Shown piece by piece: positions 45,015 through 54,983 of a stretch of DNA of 64,000 bases. The notes under the pieces were generated by a model. The model worked only from the letters and a program-made list of their open reading frames with translations. It ran no database searches and was not told where the DNA came from. The stretch is from Leadbetterella lacustris (lineage in GTDB: Bacteria > Bacteroidota > Bacteroidia > Cytophagales > Spirosomataceae): contig OZ248424.1 in the NCBI GenBank assembly GCA_965234335.1, positions 434,001 to 498,000 on the forward strand. The letters are read 5' to 3'. Position 1 is the stretch's first letter; each line of letters opens with the position of its first letter. A program made the translations under genes and the position numbers.

Positions 45015-46436
45015 ATGATAGGAAGAGGAGAACAAATAAAGACTTTTCAGCTATTGTTGGGATCGGAGAAATCGGAGTTTGTAGCTGTTACAGGAAGACG
45101 CCGAGTGGGAAAAACGTATTTAATAGATACTGTTTGCGAAAAAAACATTTGTTTTAGGATGACGGGCATTCAAGATGCCAACCTAAAAGAACAATTGAGG
45201 AATTTTGCTACAAAATTGGTTGAATATAGCAAGGTAATGCTATTTGATGCTCCCAAAGATTGGCAAGCAGCACTCCAATTGCTTAAGATATATTTACAAA
45301 CATTGCCAAAAACAAAAAAGCAGGTAATATTTATTGATGAACTACCATGGATAAACACACCAAAGTCTGGTTTTTTGAAAATGCTGGCACACTTATGGAA
45401 CGATTACCTATCAAAAGAACAACATTTTATGTTGGTGATTTGCGGATCGGCAACGTCCTGGATAACCAAACAAGTGATCAATAACAAAGGAGGTTTTCAC
45501 AATAGAATTTCGGCAAATGTAAGGTTGCAGCCCTTTTCAATAGACGAAACCAAGGCATTTTTGGCATCCAAAAAAATTAACTTTACTGACCAAGAACTTG
45601 TTAAGGTGTTTTTGACAATGGGCGGAATTCCCTATTATCTTGAAAACATTAGAAAAGGCGAAAGTGCTACTCAAGCCATTGAGAGAATGTGTTTTACAGA
45701 AACAGGAATATTAAAAAATGAATATTCAAATCTATATAAGGCGTTGTTTACAAATGCTGAACATCACGAGGAAATAGTAAAAACATTGGCTATTTCCCAT
45801 GGTGGTTTGACCCGTGAAGAAATCATTAAAAAAAGTAATATTCTTGCGGGAGGCCCTTATGACCGTACAATGGAAGACTTGATATTGACGGGATTTGTAG
45901 TAGAAGACAACCATTTCGGGAACAAAAAAAGGGGTGCCATTTATCGTCTTCAAGACGAATATTCTGTTTTTTATCACCGATTTATCAAAGAAAATTCAAA
46001 AAACTTCCATGGGCAGTGGAGCCAATTGTCAGCAACTCCCACATATAAAATTTGGTCAGGGTATGCTTTTGAAAACCTTTGCCATAAACATATTGATAAA
46101 TTAAAATCAGTACTTGGAATTGCGTCTGTTTATACGGAAACATCGAGATTAAACGTAAAGGCAACCGAAAGCAAAGATGGATTTCAGATAGATTTGATAA
46201 TTGACCGCAATGACAATAGTATTAATCTCTGTGAAATCAAATATTATGAAATTCCATTCAAAATTGACAAAAAGTACTACGAGGAACTCCTGATGAAAAA
46301 AGAGAATTTCAGGAACTTTACCAAAACAAAAAAGCAAGTTTTTTTAACATTAATAAGCAATTTTGGCATTTTAGAAAACGAATATAGCCGCGAGATAATA
46401 GATTCAAGCATAAGTTTAGAGGACATCATCCAATAA
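45015..46436 (+). CDS. DUF234-type ATPase with PD-(D/E)XK-like C terminus
   Basis: A 473-residue protein. The N-terminal AAA-like ATPase has Walker A GRRRVGKT (27-34) and Walker B VIFIDE (104-109), followed by sensor-like LVICGSATSW. A winged-helix region (about 240-300; HGGLTREEIIKKSN) precedes the C-terminal DUF234 domain, in which FQIDLIIDR and INLCEIKYYEIPF carry the Asp and Glu-x-Lys of a PD-(D/E)XK nuclease fold. Such proteins are common, scattered ATPases of unknown role, possibly in DNA handling or mobile-element defence. It is flanked by repeats and a terminator, which suits an accessory gene. Confidence 0.88.
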   Translation: MIGRGEQIKTFQLLLGSEKSEFVAVTGRRRVGKTYLIDTVCEKNICFRMTGIQDANLKEQLRNFATKLVEYSKVMLFDAPKDWQAALQLLKIYLQTLPKTKKQVIFIDELPWINTPKSGFLKMLAHLWNDYLSKEQHFMLVICGSATSWITKQVINNKGGFHNRISANVRLQPFSIDETKAFLASKKINFTDQELVKVFLTMGGIPYYLENIRKGESATQAIERMCFTETGILKNEYSNLYKALFTNAEHHEEIVKTLAISHGGLTREEIIKKSNILAGGPYDRTMEDLILTGFVVEDNHFGNKKRGAIYRLQDEYSVFYHRFIKENSKNFHGQWSQLSATPTYKIWSGYAFENLCHKHIDKLKSVLGIASVYTETSRLNVKATESKDGFQIDLIIDRNDNSINLCEIKYYEIPFKIDKKYYEELLMKKENFRNFTKTKKQVFLTLISNFGILENEYSREIIDSSISLEDIIQ

Positions 46437-46439
46437 AAA

Positions 46440-46469
46440 AGCGGTTGCCTTTCGAAAAAGACAACCGCT
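46440..46469. terminator. Bidirectional terminator between ATPase and aminotransferase genes
   Basis: AGCGGTTG (46440-46447) pairs with CAACCGCT (46462-46469), with more pairs inside (CTTTC/GAAAA). A/T runs lie on both sides, serving the two convergent genes. Confidence 0.8.
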
Positions 46470-46489
46470 CAATATTTTTTAAAAAAGGC

Positions 46490-47704
46490 TTATTTCAAAG
46501 TCTCCACAGCTGATTTTATTCTTGCCACGGCTTCTTTCAGTGCCTCGTCTGATGCGGCGGTAGAAATACGGATACAGTTAGGAGCTCCGAATGATCCACC
46601 ACCCACTGTGGCCACAAATACTTTTTCTAATAACCACATCGATAGGTCGTCAGAGTTGTTTATGGTCACTTCTCCGTCTGTTTTTCCAAAATAATAACTT
46701 ACGTCAGGAAATGCATAAAATGCTCCTTCAGGCACATTTACTTTGAATCCTGGAATTTCTTTCAACAAACCTATCACCAAATCTCTTCTTACCAGGTACG
46801 CCCTTTTCATGGTTTCAGGGGCAGTCATATCGTCCCAAGCCACCACTGAGGCTCTTTGGGCGATGCTGTTGGTTCCTGAAGTCACCTGACCTTGTAGTTT
46901 GTCGATACCGTCCACTATCCACTTGGCAGCACCTACGAAACCGATTCTCCAGCCTGTCATGGCAAATCCTTTGGCCATACCGTTTACAGTAATTACTCTT
47001 TCTTTTATAGCAGGGATTGAGCCCATGCTGAAATGTCCCTCCTCACGGAAGTTGATATATTCATAGATTTCGTCGGCAAGAACGAATACGTTTTCGTGTT
47101 TTTCTATAACCGCCGCAATTGCTCTCAACTCAGCTTCACTGTAAACCGAGCCCGTTGGGTTGTTTGGCGAAGCATACATTATCACTTTCGTTTTGTCGGT
47201 GATGGCCGCTTCTAATTGCTCGGGTGTTACTTTAAAGTCATTGTCAAATGCTCCTTCTAAAATCACAGAAGTTCCTTCGGCCAATTTCACCATCTCCGAG
47301 TAGCTCACCCAGTAAGGTGCAAAAATGATCACCTCGTCACCTGGGTTTACCATAACGGCCAAGGCGTTTGCCAAAGAATGTTTGGCACCAGTAGAAACTA
47401 TTACGTTCTCTGATTTCCAGTCTATATTGTTGTCGCGTTTAAATTTCTCCGCTATCGCTTTTCTCAATTCTGGAATTCCGGCAACTGGTGTGTATGCGTG
47501 GAATCCGTTATCAATAGCCTGTTTTGCAGCCTCACAGATGTGCTTTGGCGTTTTGAAGTCAGGCTCGCCTATTGAAAGATTGATTACTTTGTGGCCTTGA
47601 GCAGCCAACTCTCTCGATTTTTTTGACATCGCAAGCGTTGCAGATTCTTCCAAATTGTTGATTCTGTCAGCGAGCAAATTTGAGGTTTCAACCATTACAG
47701 ACAT
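46490..47704 (-). CDS. Pyridoxal-phosphate aminotransferase (aspartate aminotransferase-like, class I)
   Basis: A 404-residue cytoplasmic fold-type I aminotransferase. Motifs are LSIGEPDFKTP, YASPNNPTGSVYS, the cofactor-binding Asp211 in VLADEIYEY, the PLP Lys245 in NGMAKGFAMTGWRIG and the substrate-carboxylate Arg in CIRISTA. The GEPDF motif and length point to the aspartate aminotransferase Ib subgroup, which converts aspartate and 2-oxoglutarate to oxaloacetate and glutamate. A start at the internal Met (MVETSN) is possible. Single gene. Confidence 0.93.
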   Translation of the reverse strand: MSVMVETSNLLADRINNLEESATLAMSKKSRELAAQGHKVINLSIGEPDFKTPKHICEAAKQAIDNGFHAYTPVAGIPELRKAIAEKFKRDNNIDWKSENVIVSTGAKHSLANALAVMVNPGDEVIIFAPYWVSYSEMVKLAEGTSVILEGAFDNDFKVTPEQLEAAITDKTKVIMYASPNNPTGSVYSEAELRAIAAVIEKHENVFVLADEIYEYINFREEGHFSMGSIPAIKERVITVNGMAKGFAMTGWRIGFVGAAKWIVDGIDKLQGQVTSGTNSIAQRASVVAWDDMTAPETMKRAYLVRRDLVIGLLKEIPGFKVNVPEGAFYAFPDVSYYFGKTDGEVTINNSDDLSMWLLEKVFVATVGGGSFGAPNCIRISTAASDEALKEAVARIKSAVETLK

Positions 47705-47921
47705 TTTTTAGATTTTTTTGTTTCCCAAAACTTATTGATTTTCAAAAACAGAGTGTTTTCAGAAATCGGGTGCAAAATTACACAATAGCTTTTTAAATGC
47801 CTTGGGTTTTTTTATTTAATATGACTTTCTTAAAGCCAAAATGCCATTTTTTAAAATCTACTAAAATCAAAATTTGTGTTTCGAAAAAGGAATATTAAAA
47901 GACTCAAAATGTAATTGTTTT

Positions 47922-48225
47922 TTACTGGCATCCGACTAAATTAATTATTACCAATAAGTCGTGCCTGGTAGTACACTAGAAGCCCATTTTTAATTTTTTG
48001 AAAAACACCCCTAATTCTCTTTGTGTCGCCTGCCGGCTGGGCCTTCATTTTTTTTCGAAAAAAAACGAAGCAAAAAAAACAACACCCAGCAAACTCACAC
48101 ACTCAAAATTCTCTAAATCAGTAGTTTATGTAATTTAGTTTTTTGCCTGAGAATTTTGATTGTGTTCAAACAGTGCTGGCTGATATAATGAACCATTAGT
48201 ATTTAATTATCTCGGATGCCAGTAA
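47922..48225. mobile_element. 0.3-kb insert bounded by 14-bp inverted repeats
   Basis: TTACTGGCATCCGA at 47922-47935 has its exact reverse complement at 48212-48225, which abuts the serine hydrolase stop codon. Inside are a GCCTGCCGGCTGGGC patch, a TTTTTTTTCGAAAAAAAA palindrome and an inner inverted repeat (CAAAATTCTC near 48105 and GAGAATTTTG near 48150). No ORF. It explains most of the 521-base gap; 47705-47921 is plain AT-rich DNA. MITE-like, unrelated to the 8.2/44.6 kb family. Confidence 0.5.
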
Positions 48226-49290
48226 TTATTTTTCTAAAATTTCATTTACCAAGTCTATGGCCGTATCGTTGGTCGAACTACTCAGAATGATTACCGTCGT
48301 TTTGGATTTCATGTTTCTGGAAATAAAACTCTCGAAGCCAACCCAACTTCCCGTATGTGAGATCTTTTTGTTGTTTTCCTCAATTCCCCAACCAAATCCA
48401 TATCCAAACTCTTCTCCATTTGAAAGTTTTCCGCTCGTAAAAGCCTCTTTCAATGTGGCCGCCGAAACCAATTTTGTGGTATACAATGCCTGATCCCATT
48501 TCAACAAATCCTCTATAGACGAATAGATATTTCCGTCGCCCACCACGCCGTCCATATTGGTTAAATCGTTCAAATATTTTTTACCGTTTTTTACTTCAAA
48601 TCCATAAACTCTTTGATGGCCAGCACTCGTATTATTCTTCATGTTTTTGTAGAACACATAAGAATCTCTTAAGCCGAGTGGGGCTGATATTTTAGTCTTA
48701 AAATAATCTTCAATGGGCATTTTAGAGGTTTTTTCAATGATATTAACCAAAAGTGCATAGCCCGTATTACAATATTCCCATTTGGTGCCAGGTTCAAAAC
48801 TCAGTTTTGACTTATTTGCAGATAACATAGATAGCAATTTTTTGTTGGTCATAATTTCGTCCTCACCTATATACTGTTCCGCCAAGTCGAAATACTCCGG
48901 CAATCCAGAAGTATGGTTGAGCAAGTGACGAATGGTGATTTTTTTAGAGGGAAATTCCGGGAAATACTGCGTCAATTTATCATCATAATCAAGTTTTCCA
49001 GTTTCTTTAAGTTGCATGATCATCATCGCAAAAAACTGTTTTGAAACCGAAGCCAGATTAAACGATGAATTGAACTTTAAGGCTTCATTGGTTTTGGCAT
49101 TAGCCACTCCAAAAACTTTTTTATAGATTGGACTCCCATTTTGAGCAATCAAAACCGCTCCGTTGAATTTACCTTTTCTATACAAACCTTGTAGCTCTAT
49201 ATCCATTTCTTTTATCTGATAAGCAGAGGGTTGTGCATGCATTTCAACAGAAAAAAGGAGTAAAAACGAGAGTCTAAAAATTCTTTTCAT
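48226..49290 (-). CDS. Secreted serine hydrolase, class C beta-lactamase-like
   Basis: A 354-residue protein with a signal peptide (1-20, ending MHAQ). It has the SxxK catalytic motif SVSK (Ser81, Lys84), a YxN motif (Tyr173-Cys-Asn175) and HTG near the C terminus (KKISHTGSWVG) in place of KTG. This is the esterase EstB/D-aminopeptidase/AmpC-like group (Pfam beta-lactamase). It probably cleaves a peptide or ester in the periplasm; true beta-lactamase activity is unlikely to be its main role. Confidence 0.9.
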   Translation of the reverse strand: MKRIFRLSFLLLFSVEMHAQPSAYQIKEMDIELQGLYRKGKFNGAVLIAQNGSPIYKKVFGVANAKTNEALKFNSSFNLASVSKQFFAMMIMQLKETGKLDYDDKLTQYFPEFPSKKITIRHLLNHTSGLPEYFDLAEQYIGEDEIMTNKKLLSMLSANKSKLSFEPGTKWEYCNTGYALLVNIIEKTSKMPIEDYFKTKISAPLGLRDSYVFYKNMKNNTSAGHQRVYGFEVKNGKKYLNDLTNMDGVVGDGNIYSSIEDLLKWDQALYTTKLVSAATLKEAFTSGKLSNGEEFGYGFGWGIEENNKKISHTGSWVGFESFISRNMKSKTTVIILSSSTNDTAIDLVNEILEK

Positions 49291-49452
49291 GGTTTATAGT
49301 TTATAAATTTCAGCTAAGTATGAAAAACAGAACCTTATAAATCATTTTCTGTAAATATCGGTTTGTTTTACTTTTTACATAAAAACAAGGCAATATTAGT
49401 TAGTTAAATTGCCAATTTTAAGATTTTATGATTAATACCTTAAATTCTTTTC

Positions 49453-49460
49453 TAATTTTG
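49453..49460 (+). promoter_or_regulatory. -7 element (TAATTTTG) before the monooxygenase gene
   Basis: An exact TAnnTTTG match 22 bases upstream of the ATG at 49483. Confidence 0.45.
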
Positions 49461-49482
49461 AATTCCGTATAACATTAGATGA

Positions 49483-50718
49483 ATGAAAATCAATATAATA
49501 GGAGGTGGAATTGGTGGCCTTACTGCGGCTTTGTGTCTGCACGAAGCGGGCTTTGAAGTAAAAATATTTGAATCCGTCAAAGAAATCAGACCCTTGGGTG
49601 TTGGAATCAACATTTTACCCCACTGCGTACGGGTATTAACTAACCTTGGTTTGCAAGAAAAAATTGCTCAAAGTGCCATAGAAACCTCCGATTTGGTGTA
49701 TTTTAACAAATTCGGACAAAAGTTTTGGACCGAACCTCGTGGCAGATTTGCCGGCTACAAATGGCCACAGTTTTCGGTTCATCGCGGGGTTTTACAAATT
49801 ATTTTGTTGGATGCCGTAAAGGAGCGAATCGGAGAAAAGTGCTTGTTTCTTAATCACCATCTTTCGCATTTTGAACAATCCAAAGACAATGTGACTGCAC
49901 ATTTCATCGACAAAGAAACCGGCGAAAAATTATTAGAATCCACCTCAGACATCCTTATAGGTGCTGATGGCATAAATTCTGAGGTCAGAAAACAACTCAA
50001 TCCAGAAGAAGGCTCACCGGTGTATTCCGAGAATGTTTTGTACCGTGGAGCCAGCAAAATGAAGAGCTTTCTAAACAGTACTTCTATGGTCATGATTGGG
50101 CATTTAGGGCAAAAAATAGTGGCTTATCCCATCGCCAACCAACCAGACGAAGACGGTAATTATTTAATAAATTGGGTAGCAAACCTTAGAGAGGGAAAAT
50201 CTAAACTAACCGCTCGTGACTGGAACAGAGAAGCCGACAAACAACGACTCGTGGATATTTATAAAAACTGGAATTTTGATTGGCTAAATGTACCTGAAAT
50301 GATAAGTAAAGCCGAAAAAGTTTATGAGTTTCCGATGTCAGACCGCAATCCCTTGGACAAATGGACAGCAGGTAGAGTGACCTTGTTGGGAGATGCTGCA
50401 CACCCCATGTATCCCATCGGCTCCAACGGTGCTTCACAGGCAATATTAGATGCTGACACACTTTGTGAAGCTCTAAAAAATGAAAAAACTGCCGAATTGG
50501 CTCTTTCTGTTTACGAAGCGGAGAGGTTGCCAGCCACCTCAAGTGTGGTCCTTCAAAACAGAGCCAAAGGCCCTGACCAAATCATGGACATGATGGAAGA
50601 ATGGTTTCCAGAAGGTTTTTGGGAGAAACAAATACCCCACGAGGCACTTAGAAAAGTGATGGACAACTACAAAAAAGTGGCGGGATTTGATATTAACAGT
50701 CTAAATCTAAAAACATGA
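49483..50718 (+). CDS. FAD-dependent monooxygenase (PHBH-like)
   Basis: A 411-residue flavoprotein hydroxylase. Dinucleotide-binding motif GGGIGGLTAALCLHEAGFEV at the start; DILIGADGINSEVRK (the DG motif); LLGDAAHPMYPIGSNGASQA (the GD motif). This is the p-hydroxybenzoate/salicylate hydroxylase group, which uses NAD(P)H and oxygen on aromatic or related substrates. LGVGINILPHCVRVLTNLGL is typical of its fungal/bacterial salicylate-like branch. Substrate unknown. The DUF1349 gene follows 83 bases later. Confidence 0.88.
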   Translation: MKINIIGGGIGGLTAALCLHEAGFEVKIFESVKEIRPLGVGINILPHCVRVLTNLGLQEKIAQSAIETSDLVYFNKFGQKFWTEPRGRFAGYKWPQFSVHRGVLQIILLDAVKERIGEKCLFLNHHLSHFEQSKDNVTAHFIDKETGEKLLESTSDILIGADGINSEVRKQLNPEEGSPVYSENVLYRGASKMKSFLNSTSMVMIGHLGQKIVAYPIANQPDEDGNYLINWVANLREGKSKLTARDWNREADKQRLVDIYKNWNFDWLNVPEMISKAEKVYEFPMSDRNPLDKWTAGRVTLLGDAAHPMYPIGSNGASQAILDADTLCEALKNEKTAELALSVYEAERLPATSSVVLQNRAKGPDQIMDMMEEWFPEGFWEKQIPHEALRKVMDNYKKVAGFDINSLNLKT

Positions 50719-50801
50719 AACATTCATGTCTAAGACTTTAGACACACAGAGAAATGATTGTTTCTTAGCGTCTTTCTGCCTTAGCGGTAAACTATAAATA
50801 T

Positions 50802-51464
50802 ATGAAAAGACTTATACTATTTTGTTTTGTGTTAACAACCATGCTATCCAAAGCAAAAGCTCAACAAGCACCCGTTAAAATTAACGGCGTACCGCAGCTT
50901 TTATATTGGGAAAACACACCCAACAGTGTTTCGCTAAAGGCGGGAGTGTTGGAAATAGAAGCTGGAGCAAAAACCGACATGTTTCGTGACCCAAACGTGA
51001 CTTACAACACCGATAACGCCCCAAAACTGATGTTTAAACCAGACAAAAATTTTGTACTAACATCCACCATAGAGCACAGTTTTGTAAACAAATGGGACGC
51101 AGGAGCTTTGGTGCTCAAAGCTGATAGCCTAAACTGGATAAAGTTCTGTTTCGAAAGGGATTACTTAGGTTATAGAAGGATAGTTTCGGTGGTAACCAAA
51201 GACGTTTCTGACGACGCCAATGCTCAAAGCGTAAACGAAAACTTTGCTCATTTTAAGATAGCCAAAGCCGACAATGTAATCACGCTTTATGTTTCTACTG
51301 ACGGTAAAAAGTGGCTATTAATCAGACACTTACAATTCAATACCGATAAAGAAATAAAAGTCGGTTTCATGGCACAGTCGCCCCTGGGACAACGCTGCAA
51401 AGTAAAGTTCTCGAACATAAAGTACGAAGCCAAGAAAATCAAGGATCCTTATGCAGGGAATTGA
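50802..51464 (+). CDS. Secreted DUF1349 beta-sandwich protein
   Basis: A 220-residue protein with a signal peptide (1-20, ending KAKAQ). The DUF1349 (concanavalin-like) fold is seen in LEIEAGAKTDMFRDP, DAGALVLKADSLNWIKFCFE, NVITLYVSTDGKKWLLIRHL and VGFMAQSPLGQRCKVKFSNI. Such proteins are small regulators or carbohydrate-binding sandwiches without an assigned reaction. It could share a transcript with the monooxygenase, but the function differs and the 83-base gap leaves this open. Confidence 0.82.
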   Translation: MKRLILFCFVLTTMLSKAKAQQAPVKINGVPQLLYWENTPNSVSLKAGVLEIEAGAKTDMFRDPNVTYNTDNAPKLMFKPDKNFVLTSTIEHSFVNKWDAGALVLKADSLNWIKFCFERDYLGYRRIVSVVTKDVSDDANAQSVNENFAHFKIAKADNVITLYVSTDGKKWLLIRHLQFNTDKEIKVGFMAQSPLGQRCKVKFSNIKYEAKKIKDPYAGN

Positions 51465-51586
51465 TATGTTATTCAAAACGGATATAATACTGTAACCTCA
51501 ATTTCTGCTGAAAAAATTGTATTTTGCGTTAGCTCGATTCAAAAAATAACGGAATAATGTTTTAATTCATTTAATTTAGTGTCTTC

Positions 51587-53269
51587 TATTTAGGGTCTGC
51601 TGAAAAAGGTAAAAAGTACTTATAGATAGTAAGTTATGAGATATTTTGATAAATTTGGTGCAAACTATTTTGCATATGAAGCCCAAAAACCTTGCAGCAC
51701 ATCGCAAATACTCTCCCGTAAGCCAGATGGCATTACCGGGATTTGAAACTCCATTTGTCAAACAGCTTGATCCTGAGAATCGTTGGGTCAAGTTTAGCGG
51801 GATTATTCCTTGGGATGAAGTAGTAAGCCTCTATGAAAAAACTCTTAGGCGTAATACAGGTCGGCCACCAGTTAATGGAAGAGTGGTGATGGGAGCTATG
51901 ATAATCAAACACTATTGCGACTTTTCTGACGAAGAGACCATATTGAACATTCAAGAGAATATGTATATGCAGTATTTCTGTGGATATTCTTCATACGATC
52001 CAACACCTGCCTTTGACTCCTCACTCTTTGTAGAGATACGTGAGAGGTTAGGACTAGCAGGCATTTCTGCGATGAACGATGCCATAGCGAAGGCAGAAAA
52101 AGCAAATCAGCCTTCCATAAAAGACATGGATGAAGAAAATACACCTCAAGCAACTGATAAGGATATTGAAAATAAGGATATTGAAAATAAGGAAACGAAA
52201 TCGACAGGCGATGAAAGCGTAGATAATGCAATAGTTACAAACAAGGGAAGGGTTCTTTATGATGCCACGGCTTGTCCTCAAGAAATAGCCTATCCCACGG
52301 ATTTGAATCTATTGAATGATTGTCGTCGGAAAAGCGAGTTGATGATAGACATTTTGTATAAAAAAAGTGACTTAAAGGTTAAGCCCAGAACATATAGACA
52401 AGAGGCACGAAAAGACTATCTAAAAACAGCCCAAAAGAAAAGCAAAAACAAAAATGAAATCCATGTAGCAGTTGGGAAGCAGTTGCGGTATTTAAAAAGA
52501 AACTTTGGGACAATTACAAAATTGCTTGACCTTCTGGGCAAAGAAATTCCATTAGATGCACGAATGCTCAAATATTACTGGGTGATTCAATGCTGTTATG
52601 AACAACAATTGAAAATGTACGAAACCAAAACCCATACCATAGCAGACCGAATAGTGAGTATTCATCAACCACATGTAAGACCAATAGTGAGAGGTAAAGC
52701 AAACGCCAAAGTGGAGTTTGGGAGTAAAATAAACCTATCTATGGTGGATGGCATAAGCTATATAGATGAACTCTCTTGGGATGCCTTTAATGAAGGAACG
52801 CACCTAATGGATTACATAGAACAGTATAAAAAAAGGCACGGGTTTTATCCAAAAGAGGTCTTAGCCGACAAAATATATTGCACCAGAGAAAATAGAAAGA
52901 AGTTAAAGGATTTGTCAATAATACTAATAGCCAAACCCTTAGGAAGACCAAAGGCAGTGCCTGAGCAGCACGTAAGTCCAGGCGAACGCAATCCGATAGA
53001 AAGCAAGTTTGGCCAAGGCAAAAGAGGATATGGAATGGATAAAATCAGAGCCAAACTAAAATCAACTAGTGAAGCATGGGTTGCGATGATCGTCTTGGTA
53101 CTAAACCTGGTCAAAATGGCTGGGAGGGTACCGCTCGCCCTAGTTTTTCAGTACAGGCTTTGGGTAAAAAAAATCAACCAGCAAATGACTTCGCTGGCTA
53201 ATTTTAACAATATTTGTACTTCTCCAAGATTCATCAGTTAAACTTGAGTTTTTCAGCAGACCCTAAATA
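51587..53269 (+). mobile_element. Complete insertion sequence, IS1182/IS5-like
   Basis: A 21-bp perfect inverted repeat, with core GGGTCTGCTGAAAAA (51593-51607, partner 53249-53263), frames one full transposase gene. If the ends are taken at GGG, the element is 51593-53263 (1671 bp) and the outer six bases (TATTTA / TAAATA) may be a palindromic target. No direct target duplication is evident. The element looks intact. Confidence 0.85.
51676..53241 (+). CDS. IS1182/IS5-superfamily DDE transposase
   Basis: 521 residues from the ATG at 51676; the frame starts 30 bases earlier at a TTG, but MKPKNLAAHRKYSPVSQ is the better start. The N-terminal DUF772-type domain (about 45-130; GRPPVNGRVVMGAMIIKHYC, FCGYSSYDPTPAFDSSLFVE) is followed by a charged spacer holding a repeated DIENK. 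The DDE domain has the first Asp in LYDATACPQEIAYPTDL, the second in EVLADKIYCTREN, and the Glu in GERNPIESKFGQGKRGYG. All three catalytic residues are present, so the protein is probably active. Confidence 0.88.
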   Translation: MKPKNLAAHRKYSPVSQMALPGFETPFVKQLDPENRWVKFSGIIPWDEVVSLYEKTLRRNTGRPPVNGRVVMGAMIIKHYCDFSDEETILNIQENMYMQYFCGYSSYDPTPAFDSSLFVEIRERLGLAGISAMNDAIAKAEKANQPSIKDMDEENTPQATDKDIENKDIENKETKSTGDESVDNAIVTNKGRVLYDATACPQEIAYPTDLNLLNDCRRKSELMIDILYKKSDLKVKPRTYRQEARKDYLKTAQKKSKNKNEIHVAVGKQLRYLKRNFGTITKLLDLLGKEIPLDARMLKYYWVIQCCYEQQLKMYETKTHTIADRIVSIHQPHVRPIVRGKANAKVEFGSKINLSMVDGISYIDELSWDAFNEGTHLMDYIEQYKKRHGFYPKEVLADKIYCTRENRKKLKDLSIILIAKPLGRPKAVPEQHVSPGERNPIESKFGQGKRGYGMDKIRAKLKSTSEAWVAMIVLVLNLVKMAGRVPLALVFQYRLWVKKINQQMTSLANFNNICTSPRFIS

Positions 53270-53452
53270 CATTTATAAGGCCTCCAAATACACTTATCTA
53301 TGGAAATTAATTACAAATTGAATTATTAGGTTTTTTTAAGATTGTTAAATCCTAACGAATTCTGAGAAGATTTATCGCAAAATGTCATGTTTATGGCTCT
53401 GAACAATAATTGAAAGGGAAGAATTAATATTGTTGTTTCAAATTACCTAATA

Positions 53453-54105
53453 TTAAATAACACCCAATATTAAACGAAAATTAGCTTCAAGTTCATTCAA
53501 AATTTGACGTAATTCATTATCAAATAAGACATTAACTTCTTTTCTTAGTTTAGAAAAATCAGAATCTTCGTCTTTTATTGCTAGGATTTGCTCCCCAATT
53601 GAAGGATATTTATCTAAGATAATACCAGTTTTGCTATAAATTTTAGAAAGGCTTTTCCCAAAATCATCCAATTTAGAACACAATTCTTCACTGAGTAAAA
53701 TTCTATTTTCATTAAAAACTTTACCGAATTCCAGCATTGAGCTTTCCCAGCTTTCAAGAAGAGATTTTAAATGCTTGTCCTCAATTCCGACCTCGAGATT
53801 ATCATTGAAAAACCAAAGAACGTTACCGAATAAGTATTAATAAGTCCGTAAAGTTTTTTGATAAATTCCGCTCGTTCCTTTTGCAAATTTTCAAATTGAA
53901 TTCTATGCCTTGTATTTTCTCTATCTAATTCACTTTTATATTTTTTAAAACTTTTTTGAAGATAATTTTCAAATATTTTTTGGGAAAAAAATTTGATAAG
54001 TGCATAGGCAGTTGCAGTACCTAAACCTAGAAATCCAATAAACTCCATTCCGTGATTTTTTACCAATTCAAATAATTTTGTTATGCTATTAATGTCAATT
54101 TCCAC
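53453..54105 (-). pseudogene. Frameshifted gene for a membrane-anchored helical protein
   Basis: Two reading frames join into one protein of about 217 residues. From 54105: MEIDINSITKLFELVKNHGM, a hydrophobic stretch (FIGFLGLGTATAYALIKFF), coiled-coil ENYLQKSFKKYKSELDREN, then KKLYGLINT. From about 53840 the next frame continues YLFGNVLWFFNDNLEVGIED, then KHLKSLLESWESSMLEFGKV, to the stop at 53453. A one-base change near 53831-53845 links them. Only a C-terminal piece (ATG 53737) is open by itself. I do not recognise a characterised family. The start overlaps the TPR gene's end by 11 bases, so it was the distal gene of an operon. Confidence 0.6.
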
Positions 54106-54979
54106 AATATTCCTTAATTATTTCGTAAACACTAATTAATCCTAAATCAGCTGCATTTCGATAATCTTTACATGCAAGGTCTTTGTTACCCTTTTCTTTA
54201 TGGTATTCTGCTCTAACCATATAACCATAATAATTTTTCGGATCAGCCAATATGGCTAGGTTTATAATTGGTAATGCCTCATTTACAGAGAACTTCTCAT
54301 GTATCACATCAGCTTTAAACCTTAAGGCATTACAAAGTTGGCTTGAATCAAGTTTTTTACTGTTTATAGAATAATCCAAGTCTTTCAAGGCTGAAACATT
54401 GTCCCCTAAAGAATACTTTTCAATTCCTCTTAGGTAAATCAATTTAGGATTATCTGGGAAGAGTTTTAATGCTTTGTTTGAGGTTAACAAAGCGTCCTTA
54501 TAATTTTCCATATTATGAAGGGTTTTTACTTTTGCTTCATAAGCGTCTATGTATAAGTTATTTATTTTTAACGAAATGTCTAAGTATTTGTGTGCCAACT
54601 TATAACTACTTACTTTGTTTATATCAGTTGGATCTTTTTTATTCAGATAATATCCTTTTGAATAGTAAAATATGCCAATTAAGTAATTTAAAGTGTCTAG
54701 TTTATTTCCGTCTTTTAGCAATGGCAAAATGATATTAATAGCTTCTTCGAATTTTTCATTTGCATTTAAAATTTTAGCATTTAGGATTTTATAATCACTA
54801 TTTGATTTATCAAGTGATGTGGCTTTTCCAATTTCTAAAATAGCTTTTTCGTAATTCTCATGCTTAAAAAAGTTTGAAGCATTTAAATAATGCTCATTTG
54901 CTTCCTGATTTTTACATGAATTCAAGAATATAGAAAATAATATTGATATATATGACAAGTGTCTGAATGAAATTCTCAT
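54095..54979 (-). CDS. TPR-repeat lipoprotein
   Basis: A 294-residue lipoprotein; leader MRISFRHLSYISILFSIFLN ends at Cys22 (SCKNQEA). The rest is a chain of about six to seven TPR helical pairs (ANEHYLNASNFFKHENYEKA, KATSLDKSNSDYKILNAKIL, NMENYKDALLTSNKALKLFP, LRGIEKYSLGDNVSALKDLD, KGNKDLACKDYRNAADLG). TPR proteins act as docking scaffolds. It overlaps the next gene by 11 bases and lies 4 bases after the small gene upstream, forming an AT-rich three-gene operon. No partner is recognisable. Confidence 0.82.
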   Translation of the reverse strand: MRISFRHLSYISILFSIFLNSCKNQEANEHYLNASNFFKHENYEKAILEIGKATSLDKSNSDYKILNAKILNANEKFEEAINIILPLLKDGNKLDTLNYLIGIFYYSKGYYLNKKDPTDINKVSSYKLAHKYLDISLKINNLYIDAYEAKVKTLHNMENYKDALLTSNKALKLFPDNPKLIYLRGIEKYSLGDNVSALKDLDYSINSKKLDSSQLCNALRFKADVIHEKFSVNEALPIINLAILADPKNYYGYMVRAEYHKEKGNKDLACKDYRNAADLGLISVYEIIKEYCGN

Positions 54980-54983
54980 GTTG

